From Hypomyces perniciosus (taxonomy: Eukaryota; Ascomycota; Sordariomycetes; Hypocreales; Hypocreaceae), in NCBI GenBank assembly GCA_008477525.1, contig SPDT01000005.1:3844001-3908000 (forward strand): a DNA stretch of 64,000 nt. The letters run 5' to 3'. Both the position numbers and the translations under genes were made by a program. A model generated the notes under the pieces. That model was not told where the DNA came from and did no database searches. It saw only the letters and a list, made by a program, of their open reading frames with translations. This document shows positions 9,135-22,700 of this stretch, in pieces (the first letter of the stretch is position 1; each line of letters starts with the position of its first letter).

Positions 9135-11802
9135 AATAGTATACACTTAATCTTTTATTAATATTTTTTAATTAATACTTTTATAGCTCTTCCTAATAAT
9201 AGCTTTAACTCTTTTTAACTTATAGGTATATTAAGAAGCTTTTTATATATATTAATTCTAACTCAGTTAGCGATTTTATTAATATATATATATTAAATAT
9301 ACTAGATCTTTTTTATTTATTAGTTTTAAAGAATATAAATATTTAAAAACTACTTTAATTTACCTATTAAACTTATTTAATACTATAAACTTAAACTATT
9401 AATAGCTTTTTTTACTTTTTATATATCTATTTTTTTAGTATACTTAAATAATATTATTAATAAAGAAAAAGATAAATATTCTTTATTTAGTTATAATATA
9501 GGGGTTTTAAGGAACTATTTTAAACTTTAAGTCTTGAAGTGTATATATAAGGTGTTTTTACTATAAAAATAGCGATTTTTTAATCTATATAAAGCTTTCT
9601 ATAGTTTTAATACTTTTCTTTATTTCTTAAATCCTAACAGTATTTTTAGATATATAACTTTATTTAATTTATAATTACTAAATATATTAACTGCATTTAT
9701 TTACTTAAACGTAAAGTTATATTTTACTGCTATTACTATTAATACTTTAAATAATATTCTAGTTAATATTATAACTTTTATAGGCAGATCTCTTAACATT
9801 TATTAATTACTATATACTACTAGTTATACTTTACATTTAATAAAAAAGCTATATTTATTTGTTTTATATATAAAAACCTATATATAATTAAAGATTTAGC
9901 TTCTTTTAATTATTCCTTTTAAGACTTTAATAAATAATCCCTACTAATTATCTTAAATGAAATACTTTTTCTATACCTTTTTAAATTCTTCTTTAAACTA
10001 GTAGTTATTTAAATCCTTTATTTTCAGTACTTTAAAAAAATTGCATTTATAAATCTTTAATTGAAACTTTATACTGGCAATAAATGCTTTATAGATTATC
10101 GTTTCTATTTAAATTAGCGAGAAATCTTAAAATCAATCTCTAAATAGCTATAATTTCTGTATTTATTTTTATTTTTCCAGATTAAATGCTTTAAATAATA
10201 TATATTATATGATTAAGTTTATAAATACTATACTTCCTTCCCTTTTTACCCCTCTAAATTAGACTGGCAGAATAGCTGTAAACACTACTTTTAGATCTTT
10301 ATTATTATCTAGTTCCGTTACAGGAGTTATCCTAACTTCCTTTAATACCTTAACTCTCTCTTTATTTATTAATTTATTAATTTTATCCTTTTCTAACTAA
10401 TCGATCTATTTTTAATTAATAAAGTAGCGGCTAATATTAACAATAATTTCATTAAATGTCAATTCTTCTTTATCTTTACTCTCTTCCTTTAAATCTTAAT
10501 TGATTTTATTATTAAAGATTACCTTATTTTCTCTTTAATCCTTTAAAGTCTCTACCTCAGTAATTAAGTAATGAATTAACGCCAGCAGCTCAGTTAATAT
10601 TATCTTTCTACTAAAAAATATATTTTTATTGAAAATAATATCGCGAGTTAAGATAATTTTTCTTTTATAAAGAACCTAGATTTAAAGATATTTATAGATT
10701 TATATCCAATAAAATAACTAATTTAAGCTTTTAGCTTTAATTTCCTTAATTTATTCTTTTTAAGCTAGGCATTTAAAGTTATAGTATATACTCTGCAGCT
10801 ATATACTTTAAAATAATTTATGTAAAGCTTTTTCTTAAATATACACTTAAATAAACTCTTTTATTTATTTTTTTCCTTAAAAGTTCAATTGTTTAAATAG
10901 TATACTATTTCTATAATAATTTTCTATAAATTATAGGGAAAATTTGCTGCTATCTTTATTGCTTTTAATTTCTTAATAATTATACCTTTTAAATATTTAG
11001 CACTACTGTTTTATATTTAAATATTTAATACCAACTTTTCTGTTAATATTTTCTTTTAGTTTATTTACTATTTAACTTTTCCTTTAAAAAGTTTACTAGT
11101 AAATTAAAAAATCTTTACTTTAAAGCTATATCTTTTTTTTCTAGATTAATAAAATCTTAAAGAATTTACCGATTTTTAATCGATATACTATAAGTCTTTA
11201 TAAAATAAAGAAAAACTATCCCTAAAAATATATTTATAATAAATATTACTTTAATATAGTCTTTATAGTCTTTTAAAAGGTTAATTTAGTCGATTTAAAT
11301 CTTATAAAATAGTTTATTATACTCTTACTTTAGCTCTTTTTAAGAAATCTCATAATATATCTTTCTTAAATAGCAGTAAAGGCACTTAATTATCTTTGAG
11401 CCCTAAATTTAAGTATTCAAGTAATTTATACCAATATAATGCAAGCTTTTTAATCTTAAATGCCTTAGCTTAATATACTATAATTCTTTATTTGCTATAG
11501 TAGGTAGCTTTATATTTTATAAAGTTTTATTTCTTTTCCTTTTTTCTAATTTCTTTAATATATTCCTTTTAAGTTATTTTTTTTATAAGTATATACTACA
11601 GCACTTACTAACAGTAATATTATTTTATAATATAAATCTTTTTTCTGCTTATATACTTTAATATTATTAGGTTTATAGATATATTTTACTAAATTCCTTT
11701 GTTATTAAAGAGATAATAGGATATTATATTTATTGTAAACATTAAGCAGTATAGCACCTTTTTAATCCTTAGCTTTCCTTCAAATCCATTAAGTCTTATT
11801 AT
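9135..11802. repeat. RIP-decayed repeat, unclassified, left part
   Basis: Abrupt switch to very AT-rich DNA at about 9135. No open frame of useful length survives. Reverse-strand fragments look like degraded coding sequence, with many stops that could be former TGG/CAA codons, but no protease, integrase or reverse transcriptase motif is clear. The MITE at 11811 interrupts it, so it continues at 12438. Confidence 0.5.
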
Positions 11803-11810
11803 TTAAAAAT
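11803..11810. repeat. 8-bp target duplication, left
   Basis: TTAAAAAT immediately left of the MITE; the identical word lies immediately right of it (12430-12437). An 8-bp duplication is the hallmark of hAT-type transposition. Confidence 0.9.
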
Positions 11811-11894
11811 GAGTAATGCTATTCATACAGATAAAAATTGCTATTCATACAGATGGTCTATGCGCCACCCGCGACAATCTCCCTACAGCTCCTT
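11811..11894. repeat. MITE left terminal inverted repeat
   Basis: 84 bp, inverted with respect to 12346-12429. It contains a 16-bp word (TGCTATTCATACAGAT) twice near the end, a likely transposase-binding repeat. Confidence 0.93.
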
Positions 11895-12345
11895 ATACTC
11901 TGCAACTTAATACTTCACATAACAGTCAATAACAGTATATTCGATTACTACTTTAAGTAACAGGTCCTTATTAACCCTTCTATCCACTCCACATAAAGAC
12001 TGACTATTCTCCCGGCTTTGTGGCTAGCATAGGTAATTGTATTAATCCCCTCTTCAATTTAAGCGAAAGCTGTGGCTGAGACACGGCTTGTCGTTGTAAT
12101 GTTTTGGCAACCTGCGAGCCTCCGCGGCCCCTAAAACGCTGAGACGATGATCTAGAGCTCTGTAGCGCCTGCTGTAAGCCAGCAGAGTCATTTATCTTAA
12201 ATGGTGAAGGGGCTTGCTGGATACTGGGGTCTAGTCGGCATATAAGTGGTCGCCCTCGCTCTCCTTGTAACTGCTGTATTGGCCGTGACTGTTATAGTTA
12301 TTGCGACTTTTACGACTGTTAGTTCTGTGATATCTATCTTTGTGC

Positions 12346-12429
12346 AAGGAGCTGTAGGGAGATTGTCGCGGGTGGCACATAGACCATCTGTATAAATAGC
12401 AATTTTTATCTGTATGAATAGCATTACTC
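12346..12429. repeat. MITE right terminal inverted repeat
   Basis: 84 bp, nearly perfect inverted partner of 11811-11894. The visible differences are transitions (G/A), consistent with light RIP or drift. Confidence 0.93.
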
Positions 12430-12437
12430 TTAAAAAT
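12430..12437. repeat. 8-bp target duplication, right
   Basis: TTAAAAAT, identical to 11803-11810. Confidence 0.9.
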
Positions 12438-13309
12438 AGATTTATTTATATCCTTTTACTACTATATATAAATCTCCTGTAATAATAACTTTTTTTACTT
12501 TTACTTTCTTAAAGGATTTAAACTTAACTAAATTATTAAAGATATATATTAATACTTTTAAGTTTAAAATAGTTTATATATGCAATAGGTATTAGTCTTT
12601 ATAGTAGTTGCTTTTAATTTCTATTAAAAAAGCTACTCCTATTAAGGTAAACTAGCCAATAATCTTTTCAATTTTCCTAATACTTCATTTAAATTATTAC
12701 TTTGACTTCCTTTTCTTTACTTCTTTTTAAAGGGCGTTAACTTATACTTTAAATATTAAGTTTTTTATAATAGTATCTTTAATAGCCTATTCTTTTCCTG
12801 TATAAAAAGCAAATCTATTTAATTTAATCTTAAAGATTGCTGCCTAATAGTCAGTAACTCAATAACCAGGGAATCTATATACTTTATATATTAATACTAG
12901 CCTTTTATAAAACTCCTAGTTCTCGCCTCTGTATAGTCTTTTTAACCTCATTGTATGAGTCTTTTTATTTAATATCTCGGTATTCCCTTTCTCTATACCT
13001 AAAAAAGCTTAACTATATTTAATAATTGGTTTTAGCGCTAGTTAATAGTCTTTTACCTATTCCTTTAAAATATTAACTACCTTTTTAATTGACTAGTTAT
13101 TAATTCTATTTAAAAAGAGCTTTGAATTTTTAATATTAATTTCTTTAATTAATAAAATTGCCTTTTTTACTTTATTAATTTTTAATCTTTTAGTAATTTA
13201 TTATTAAAATATAATCTTAATTCCTTTAATAATTTAGATTATTATAAAGGTTTTCCGATCTAGCTGTTATTATTTCTTACTAATTTTCTTTATAGTATCT
13301 TAAAAAGTA
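12438..13309 (-). pseudogene. Decayed coding-like repeat sequence, unclassified
   Basis: Read on the minus strand from about 13300 leftwards there is a stretch resembling protein-coding sequence with scattered stops, mostly TAA/TAG where Trp or Gln would fit. The impression is of a degraded gag-like first ORF downstream of the LTR-like block at 13310-13583. No diagnostic motif is present, so neither the element class nor the strand is certain. Confidence 0.3.
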
Positions 13310-13583
13310 ATAGTATACGTCTATATTAGAGACCCTCTTTAAGGCAGACGGATCAGCGAGGGGCTGCGACCCTAGGGAAAAGTAGAGGAGGTTAAAAAGT
13401 AATCACTTAAAGGAGAAATAAGTGCTAATAAAAAGGTAATAAGCCAGAAACTAATAGTTAAATATAGCAGTAATAGTTTACTAGTCTTTAAAGTTCTATA
13501 TCTTTAAAGACTATAGTTGCTTTTATATATATATTCTAGCCTATATAATATTATAAAAGCTCTCAAGCTTCCAGTCTTTTAAT
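13310..13583 (-). repeat. Possible LTR of an unclassified element
   Basis: A moderately GC-retaining block in an otherwise AT-rich region. A purine tract on the minus strand (AAAAGGGGGGG, 13596-13606 region) abuts its right side, as a polypurine tract abuts the start of a 3' LTR. A coding-like stretch begins on its left. On the minus strand it would start TATTAAAAGACTGG. No second copy was found in the window, so the LTR call is tentative. Confidence 0.35.
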
Positions 13584-16500
13584 AGGCTGCCCCCCCTTTT
13601 ATAATATTAACCTTAATGCCAGTAAAGACTTTATATTTAATTAACTTTTTTCTAGCTTATAATACTTTATTACTATATTAAACAGTAAATATTTTCTATA
13701 TAAATACTGTTTTAAGCTTTAAATTTAAATACTTTAATATATATTTAATAGCCTAAAAAGTTTTTAACTTTATAGTTTAAAAGTATACTTTTATATAATT
13801 AAATTTACAAAGTAATAAAAAGTCTTATATAATAAATTAACTTTTTACTATTAATATATAAGTAATTTACTTTATTTTTCTTTTTTGAATTTATTATTAT
13901 ATATACTATATCTATCTTTGCTCCACTTTTCTTTTTACCTATAACCTTACTTCCTGCCTATTTTTCTCTTTTCCTTTTTTTTCCCTCTTTATCTCTCTCT
14001 CTCTCTCTTTTAACCCTTTTCTCTATATAGCTGCTTTTCCTATAAATATTCTTTCCATCGCCTCTTTTTGCCAGTTAATGTATTATATAATAACAGTTCT
14101 CTTTTCTAAATTTAGCCTATAACTATAAATTTCCTTCTTTTTTCTATAATAAATATTACTGCTTTATAAGTTTTCTATAGCTAATTCTTTGCTATAACTT
14201 CACATTTAATACACTTACAGCCTCATTTTAAAAAATAACAGTAATCCTGCAGTATCCAAAAACCTTAATATAGCAAGCTTATCTTTATTTACAGCTAATG
14301 TTATCTTAGCTGCGTTTCTATTAAAATACCCTCCCTTTAAAATTACTATACCTTTACTAGCAAAACGCTATAACGCTGCTAATAATTTAATCCAGTAAAT
14401 ATTTTAAGATAAATACTATTATTAACTACTATTAACTTACTATAGACGCCCTGCCTTATATTATTATTATTTTAACCTTTTAATTAAATGAAATATAAAA
14501 TTAGAAAAGAAACTACTTTAATACTATAATAATAAATATAAATTCTATATAATTAAAAAGCTTAACTTTCTATATTAATTTATATTATATTAACTGCTTT
14601 TGAGAAATATTTTTATTATTTTTTAGATAATAAATTATATAATCTAATTGCCTATTAGTTTATTAATGCCCTTAAAGCATTAATTTAGTATTCTTAAAAG
14701 TCCTTTATTAATAATAGTATTGCCGCTTATTTGCTGTAAAATATATATTATTGCAAGTTTATTTTCTATTTTTAATTAACTAATTAAAACTATAGTACCC
14801 TACTCCCTTTAACTTTATAACATTTAATAATAATAGCTAATTATTTACTAGCAAATTACTGCTTATACATTTAAATTAATTTAATATTAGTAAAATGACT
14901 TTCTTGTACTAAATATTATCAATGTTTAAATAGTCCTTTATTTAATTATATATAAACACTATATTCCCTTATACTTATAATTAAGAATTTTTTTACCTTT
15001 AAATATCTCTTTAACGTTCAAAGGGTAATCTATTAGCTTAAAAGGTTCTCCCTTGCAATTATAATATAGTTTAAGATTTATAATATTAAAAGTATTATAA
15101 ATTTTAACAGAAAATAAAAATAAAGTTAATATATTAGTCTATTTATTCTAATTTAGCATTTAATCTAGTAAAGATTCATATACTTTTTAGTAAACTTTTT
15201 ACTAAATTACGAGAGTTTTGGTATTTTATAAATAATAATGTTAAATTACTTATAGTAAATTTCTTTTTAAATTAGTAAATATTATATTACTTTTTATAAT
15301 ATTGTTTAGCTTTATTATAAAGTTTATTTAATTTTTTTATAAGTAATTTCAAACTTTTTCACTTTTATAATAATATTAGTATAATATTTATAATAAATTA
15401 ATTTATTATAACTTAAAGCATTAAATTTATAGCTAAAGAGTAAAAACGCTAGTAAATAGTTAATTACAAAACATTTAATACTATTATATATAAATTAAAT
15501 AAAAGATAAGTTTTTATAGTTAATTATTGTATTATTTACTGTAAAAAGAATATAAATAATACTTTAAGGCTTAATTTTACTATTTAATTTAACTATTAGT
15601 TTATAAATAAAAATTAATATTAAGGTACGATTTATAAGTAAATAAATAATAGAAACTTCACTAAAATTTAGGTTTAAATAATTAATGTTTATTAAAGATA
15701 ATTCGTTATACTATTTTAAAAATAAAATAAATATATTTTATAAAAAGGTTAATTACTTTATTATTTACAATATATACTATTATAAATATATATAACGTAT
15801 ATTTTATATATTAGCTAATAATAATAAAAATTATATTATATAAGTATTTACTTTTATAGTTTAGAATTTCTAGTAAATTTATAATAAATTCTATAAAGAC
15901 TTTTTTAAAAGGTCTTGTTAATATAATAATAAAGTAAGTTTACAATAGAGTTAATAGGTTTTTACCTTTATGATTTAATAAATATAATATATAAATATAT
16001 AACGCTTAATATTTTACATTATATTTTTATTAATAATAAGTTAATATAATATATTAATTATTCTTTAACTTTAAACTTTCTATTAAATAAACTAATCTTT
16101 TTATTAAACTTATAAGATAGTTAAATATAATGACTTTTATAGTTTTAACAGTAAACCTATAATAAATAGTCTATTATATAACCTATAAACTAATACCTAT
16201 AACTGTAGCTATTATATTTTATAAGTAAACTATTTACTAAATAGTATTTAATCTTTATCCTTTAACTTACAGTAATATTAACGTAATACTTTTATTTATA
16301 GGCAACTTTATATATTTTTAATTACCATACTATACTGCTATAAATCCCTTTAGTTTATATAGGCTATAAGCTTTTATACTATAAAAATACTATAAAATTA
16401 TTATTATATAACTTTACTATAATTCTTTAATTTTAATAAAACTATAAAAGTTAAAGTATTAACATAAAGTATTAATATAAAAGCTTTTATAATAGTAAAA

Positions 16501-16851
16501 GATTTAATATTAAAAGTATGATAATATAATTTAAAACCATTTAACTTTTTCAATATATATACTATAAAGTATTAAGGATTTTATTAATATTAAACTAATA
16601 CTGCTTTAATTAAATAGTTTAATATATTTCTTGTTATATAAATTAATGCTTTTAAGTTACAATATATTAAAATAAATTTCTTTAAAGATTTCTCTTTAAG
16701 CTATTAAAAAGTTTTAAAAGCATTAGGCTTTAACTATAAAAAACCTTTTTACTTTTAAAGATCAAATCTATTAAAGGTACTATTATTTTATTATAATTTT
16801 TAATAAAATAATAGTAAAACTTTATAAATTTTAGAAATATAAAGATATTAT
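13584..16851. repeat. RIP-decayed repeat, unclassified, right part
   Basis: About 3.3 kb of very AT-rich DNA up to the Copia A LTR. It holds a pyrimidine-rich tract (13915-14060, with a (TC)n run) and no open frame or motif that can be supported. Confidence 0.45.
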
Positions 16852-17432
16852 TGTTAAAAAGGAGGGCTAAAAAGTAAGGATTTTAGTGTAATTAGGTAAC
16901 CTTCCTATTCTGGCTAGACCCAGAATTAGGCCCGACGCTAGGACCAAGTTCACGGAGGAACTTTAGTGTAAGTCAAGAAATTTCTATTATCTTTAATAAT
17001 AACAATTAAGCTAGGACCAGCTACCCCGCCTACCCTAAACTTAATACAATAGGCACAATGGCTATTATAAAAAATCTGACTAAAATGGTTTCCTGTTTAT
17101 ATAGCTGTAAGTCGATTTAGCTGATTTCCTATATAAATAAATTTTACAGAAAATAGGAATATAGCCATAAACCCAATTCTACTACTATATACCTATTATT
17201 AAATTAGAGGACTATTATAGAAGATAAAGCATTATTTTATCATTACTTCTATAATACAGCCGCATATTACTAAATATCCTATCGCTTTTTAGCTATTAAA
17301 TTAATTACAATTTAATTATTTAGTCTATTATTTACCTAGTAAACTCTTAGTTATTTCTTTATTACTGCATTATATACAGCTTCCTACAAGCTATATATAA
17401 ATAAAGTTTAGTATAACTTTATTATTTTAATA
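16852..17432 (+). repeat. Copia A 5' LTR
   Basis: 581 bp, TGTTAAAAAGG start, TTATTTTAATA end (CA decayed to TA). It aligns throughout with 33982-34561 and 36133-36712, with many C-to-T and G-to-A differences. Confidence 0.92.
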
Positions 17433-17443
17433 GGTTATAAGCC
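17433..17443 (+). other. Primer-binding site, half initiator tRNA type
   Basis: GGTTATAAGCC directly abuts the LTR. The less mutated copy at 28550 reads GGTTATGAGCC. This is complementary to the anticodon arm of initiator tRNA-Met (GGCTCATAACC) rather than to its 3' end, as in Drosophila copia, which primes from a tRNA fragment. Confidence 0.8.
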
Positions 17444-18799
17444 TAAAAGAGTTTTCTTTAAGTCTTCATTAATAGATTACCTTAATAGTTACAGCACTTC
17501 CTTTAGCGCTACTATAGCACTTATAGTAGGTTTTTATAGTATTTATCCTAATACTTATAATAGTACGCTTAGGATTTTTTTAGCTATCTAAAGCTATTCC
17601 TAGGCTTCTACTATAAATACTATTACAGTTATAGTAATACTATTTATAATAATATTTCTATATACTATATAGTATATTCCCTATTTTAATAGGATATAGG
17701 TTTAACATTAGCAGTATAAGTCAACCTATTAAGGCTCCTAGCAGCCCTATATCCTTAATTAAAGATAATAGCTCTCCCTAGCAGTAAAGGGATTTATTTA
17801 TTTAAATGCAGAATATAAAACAAGAGCTTTAGGCATAGAGGGCTTTTACTAAAACAGTAAAGGTACAGTTAAAGGGTCAGAAAACTACTATATTACAGTT
17901 ATCTAATACTTTAATTAGCCTAACTACTATTATATTAAGTCTTTAATCTAAAACTACTAGTCTAATAGAAATTAATCCTATAACCCCTATATTAATTCTA
18001 ATATAAGCTTTTACTCCTATTCCTATATTAATCTAAATTCTATTTTCATTTATTCTTTAACTTTAAACTATTATTTTTACTTTAAATAGTCATTTTATTA
18101 AAAAAGCATTAAAAAAAGTCTAAAGCTTTTCAAAAAGCTATAAACTAATAGGTTTTAATAACTTTAATTAATAGAAATAGTCTTTAAATATTATACTAAA
18201 GGCTATAGATTATTATACTTTTATATAAAATCCTATAATTATTAATTTTTTATTTAATTTAAAATAGGCTTTATTATTTATATTAATTAAAGATAGTTTA
18301 ATAACTACTTTTACTGTATTTATTATTTAGATATAAAGCCTAAAAAAAGCGTTTTTAATATTTAGATAATAATATAACTACTTTAATACTTTATAGAGAG
18401 ATTCTCTTTATAGGGAATTTCAATCTTTAAATTATTATAACTATAAAAAATCTTTCACTAAATTTAACACTTCTTTTAACAGGCTATTAGCTAAGTTTAC
18501 TATTTTAAAAGTTAATATTAATATACTAGACTAAGTAAATTAATATTTAAATGCTTTAAAAAAGACTTTCTTTTAATAAATTAAAAGAATTAAAGGAACT
18601 ATTAAATTTAGCAGAGCTATTAGGCAATTAATTAAAGGTTTTAATATTTAGTTTTTTATAGTAGATATATTAAAATAAACTAGGAATTTATCTTTAACTA
18701 TATATAAGGTTAATAAAGCTATAGGGCCTTTTAAATCCTTTAAAGATTAATTAATACCTTTTAAATCTAAAGATTAAAAGCCAGCTTTTAATTCCTTAA

Positions 18800-18920
18800 A
18801 AAGGAAAAGAAATTAAAAGAATTAAAGAAATTAAAAGAATTAAAGAAATTTAAAAGAATTAAAGAAATTAAAAGAAGTAAAGAAATTAAAAGAATTAAAA
18901 GAATTAAAAGAATTAATAAA
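18800..18920 (+). repeat. Purine-rich minisatellite in Copia A gag
   Basis: About 120 bp of degenerate tandem AATTAAAGA / AATTAAAAG units. The homologous place in Copia B (near 29950-29990) has only two or three such units encoding an N-Q-K-rich stretch, so Copia A underwent local expansion. Confidence 0.8.
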
Positions 18921-19597
18921 CCTAAAAGTAATCTATAAATAATTCTGCTTTTACTAGTATATATTATCTAGCTACTAAAAGGTAGAGCTTAAAAAGGCTA
19001 TTAGAAAAGTCTTTTACTAAATCTATTAGTAGTTTAAATAGTAATCTAGATCTTTTATAAGCCCTAAACGCTAAAAAGGGTAAAAAACCTTTTAAGCCTT
19101 TTAAATCTTTTAAAAAGCCTAAACCCTTTAGACTTCCTATTTAAAATAGTCTATTATATAATATTAAATCTATAGTTTATATAGTTAATTTTAGGAAACA
19201 GTCTATAGACTATAAACCTAATAATAGGGAACTAGGTGTTATTTATATTAGTAGGGGCCCTATTACCTTTAAGGGAATAAATACAGCCACTTTTAATATC
19301 TTTAATAAAAATAATAACTATAAAAAGATAATATTATTAAATACCCTTTTTTACCTATAGCTAGATATTAGGCTTATAAGTGGTTTAAAGTACTATTAAG
19401 TTAAAGGATATATTTAATATAATACTCTTTTTACTAAATCTATACAGCTAATAAGGCTATTAAATCCCTTAAAATATAGTTTTTTCTTTACAATTAAAAG
19501 ATATACTATACTATACAGCTATATAAATAACCATAAAGCTTATAGCTTTTATATAAATTTAAATCCCTTTTATTAGCAAAGAAAAGGCTAAAGAATA

Positions 19598-19770
19598 TGA
19601 TTATGGCACGGAAAGGCAGGTTAGGGCAAATATCGTTATTGTGCTGTAGAGAGCGAGAAAGCCCTAAGGCTCTACGGAAAGCTATAGCTAGGAACGCGTT
19701 AGGGCCTGGTTACGTAACCGGGGCTTACGTGACAGGGCATCAACATTGCGTCACAGTTAATGCTATTATA
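19598..19770 (-). repeat. Gypsy A 3' LTR
   Basis: 173 bp, matching 26141-26312 and 63365-63526. It contains a perfect 12-bp palindrome GGTTACGTAACC at 19708-19719, which is decayed in the other two copies. This copy is the least mutated at CpG-like sites. Confidence 0.9.
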
Positions 19771-19773
19771 ATA

Positions 19774-19785
19774 CCCCCCCTTTTT
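19774..19785 (-). other. Gypsy A polypurine tract
   Basis: AAAAAGGGGGGG on the minus strand, three bases from the inner end of the 3' LTR. It fixes the orientation of the element and is the priming site for plus-strand DNA. Confidence 0.8.
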
Positions 19786-22700
19786 ATTACGCTATTTGGC
19801 TGCGAATAGCTATATTGCTTGCATAAATTGAAATTCCGGGTAATTTATTTTAATACTTCCGATATAAGGGTAAATGGGGCGAATTGTATGGTTTTTAGTG
19901 TTAGTAATATGTGGTTTAGTTATAGGCTTTGGCGCGGTGTAGTCTTTGGTTAGCGCTCTGCAGGCATTAGTTTCTTTTTAGCTATTTCCTCTTTTTCCTC
20001 TTTTATAATTCTTTTCAGTATTTATTGCAGTAGGCCTAGCTTTTCTAGGTTTCTTTTATAGAAGTTTTATATTACCCTCTTTTAGCTTTATAGGTCTTTA
20101 GCTAATTGCTATATAGCAGTATAGTATTTTTATTTAATAAAGTAATAGAATTTATTATTATTATAATAATCTAAAAGCGCTTTAAACTCCTATTTCTCTT
20201 ATACTTTATTTATATTATCTTCTCTTCTTAGTATTTTGCCTTAAATATTCTTTAACTTAGCTTTATTAATTATCTTTTACTTAAGATATAGTAAAGTAGC
20301 TGTTTTAAGTTATAAAAGGGAGTTATATAAGACTAAGAAAATCTTTATATTTTCTGGCAGGCTAATAGTGCAGGCTTATAAGTATACTTTTATTATTATA
20401 TAAGGCCCTGCCTATTTATTATCTAGCTTCTTTATTAGCTAGTTAATCTTTATATTTCATATATTAATAAAGACTTCCTGCCTAATAGTATAGACTAGTA
20501 ACGCCTCTCTTTATATATTTGCGTTTTCTTTATATTTTTTTCTTAAAGCCTTAATAAAGGCTTTTAGCTATATAATAATATATTTAAATCGCTTAGTAAT
20601 AGCGTTAGCGCGGAAAAACTTTTTTTTTTATTGTAGAGAGGTTTAGTGGGCAGGGCTATAAAGGCTTTATCTTTAGGCAAGGGTTAAAACTATAATTACC
20701 GACAAACAGTAATATACCAATAGTTTTAAATACTATATTATTTACAGCGAATTCAGCCAATAGAAGCCAGTAAGCCTAGTTATCCTAGTAAAAGTTAATA
20801 AAAGCTAGCAGGTATTATTTTATATTTGCGTTAATCCTTTTAGTTTAGCTATTAGTTTTAAGGTAGAAGGCTAATAACTGTTTTAATATAACTCTTAATC
20901 GCTTTAAAAGTTATTTTTAGAATTTTAATATAAACTATATACTATAGTTTAATATAATATTATTAGGTATATTATAAAGGCAGTAAATCTTATTAATAAA
21001 TATATTAGCTAGCTTTTTTATTAACAGTAAAGTAATAGATATAAAAGAATATATTTTTATAAAGTAGCAGACTATTACTAGTAAATGCTTATAGGTAGTA
21101 TTATATTAGCAGGATTTAGGCAATAATATTATATAGTTAATAGAGATATTTAATTATATATAAAATAGGACTGGTAATAGTTAAAGGAAGCTTTATAGTA
21201 AGGATTATAAGGCCTTTATTCTAATATATAGGTTATAGGCTTATATAAATACTTTAATGTCTTTTAAGATTTATGGCTATTAGTATATCCGGCTAATAAG
21301 GTTTAGAGTTTTAAACCTGCTTAAGTGTCTGGCTAGGTTATTTAAGTGGTTTCTAAATAGGATTTGTATTTAAAGTTTATTATTAGGGGGAATAAAAAGC
21401 TGCTTTCAGTAATAAATTCTATTATTTATTATTTAGCAGTTATTTATTGTAATTTAGAGTTTTCTGTAAAGCTGTTTTAGCTATTGGCAGATATTAAGGT
21501 TTTAAAGCGCAGTTATTATTTCTCTCGCTATAGTATTTTATTTATATACTACTGCAATTAAGTTATTGATTAGTCTGTCTTTTATTAATGTTATTATAGC
21601 TATAGGGGCGGCCTTTATAGATAGTTTAATATTTAATAAGACTTCTTTTTAAAATATCGCTTAAGCTTTAAGGCTAAAAGAATTCTATAGGAGGATAGTA
21701 TATTGCCTGTTTTTAATTTAGTTGTTAAAGCGGTTTAATTTCGCAGGCCTATTTTCCGCTTTTTTACTTAAAGTGTTAGGCTTTATAGCTTTAAAGCTAA
21801 GTTAATAAATAATATAAAAGTTAAAGCTAAAAAGGAATTTAGACTATTAGATTTACTGTTAATTTAAGGCTTTTATTAAAGTAAAGTATTTAAGGTTTTT
21901 ATAGTCTATAATAACATTAAACTCTTATAAGCTTTATAATTCTAGGCGCTACTTTTTTATTACTTTAATAATAATTAAAAGTTTTTTATTATAAATTTTA
22001 TAGTTGTATTTTTAGACGTTATATTTTATAGAGAAGAATATAATAAGGTATAGAATGCCTTTTTTATTATACTGCAATAGGATACTGCCTAATACCTAGT
22101 TAAAGGCATTGGTTTTAAGGACTATTTATTTATTATAGTTAAAAAGGGCTAGGATTAAGGCTGATTTAAAGGTATATTTAATTAAGTTAAAGGCTTCCTG
22201 CTATTTCTCTCCCTAGGTATATAGTTAATCCTTCTTTAAAAGCTTATTTAATAGTATAGCTATTTTAAAGTATTTTTAAATAAAATAGCAATAGAAATTT
22301 ATAAAGCTAAAGAACTTTTATAGGTCTTTTACTCCCTTAGGTAATTGCCAGTTTAATATAGCCTTAACTTTTTTAAAATTTATTTCTAATCCCTTTAAAG
22401 TAATAATTAAGCTAAAGTATTTTATTTTTATTATTTTAAACTTGCATTTAATAATATTAATTTAAAGGCTAGTATTGTAAAGGCAGGCTATTATTTTATA
22501 TATATATTTTCAGTGCTCCTTTTAGTATAATAAATATATAAGGATATTATTAAAGTATATTATATAGATATAGTTAAAGAGGTTATAAAGAGCGTGGTTA
22601 GTATAGTATTAAAATATAACAGGCATATTATAGAGGCTAAAAGGTATAATTAATGTCTTAAAGAGGCTGAACCTTATAATAAACGCTATTTTCTATATAT

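Larger units (their letters stand above)
11811..12429. mobile_element. hAT-type MITE, 619 bp, well preserved
   Basis: Bounded by 84-bp terminal inverted repeats (11811-11894 and 12346-12429) that differ at about two positions, with perfect 8-bp TTAAAAAT duplications outside. The outermost bases are GAGTAATGC...GCATTACTC. The 450-bp interior is GC-normal with no transposase-sized frame, so the element is non-autonomous. Its ends match the terminal repeat at 2208-2291, and about 20 bp of subterminal sequence is also shared, so the transposon at 1-2291 or a relative could have mobilised it. It lies inside AT-rich decayed DNA but shows little RIP, so it arrived later. Confidence 0.92.
17433..19597 (+). 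pseudogene. Copia A leader, gag and protease remnant
   Basis: Aligns by eye with 28550-30660 of Copia B: leader, gag, and the protease region around 19160-19200 (the LLYNTGSV-type segment of Copia B). Stops occur every few codons. A purine-rich minisatellite (18800-18920) has expanded in the basic C-terminal part of gag. The sequence breaks at 19597 for the Gypsy insertion and resumes at 26313. Confidence 0.75.

Noticed and set aside
12197..12424. 75-codon minus-strand ORF in the MITE
   Set aside because: It runs into the terminal inverted repeat, has no transposase motif, and is expected by chance in the GC-normal interior.
19597..19809. 70-codon plus ORF
   Set aside because: It is the antisense of the Gypsy A 3' LTR and polypurine tract.
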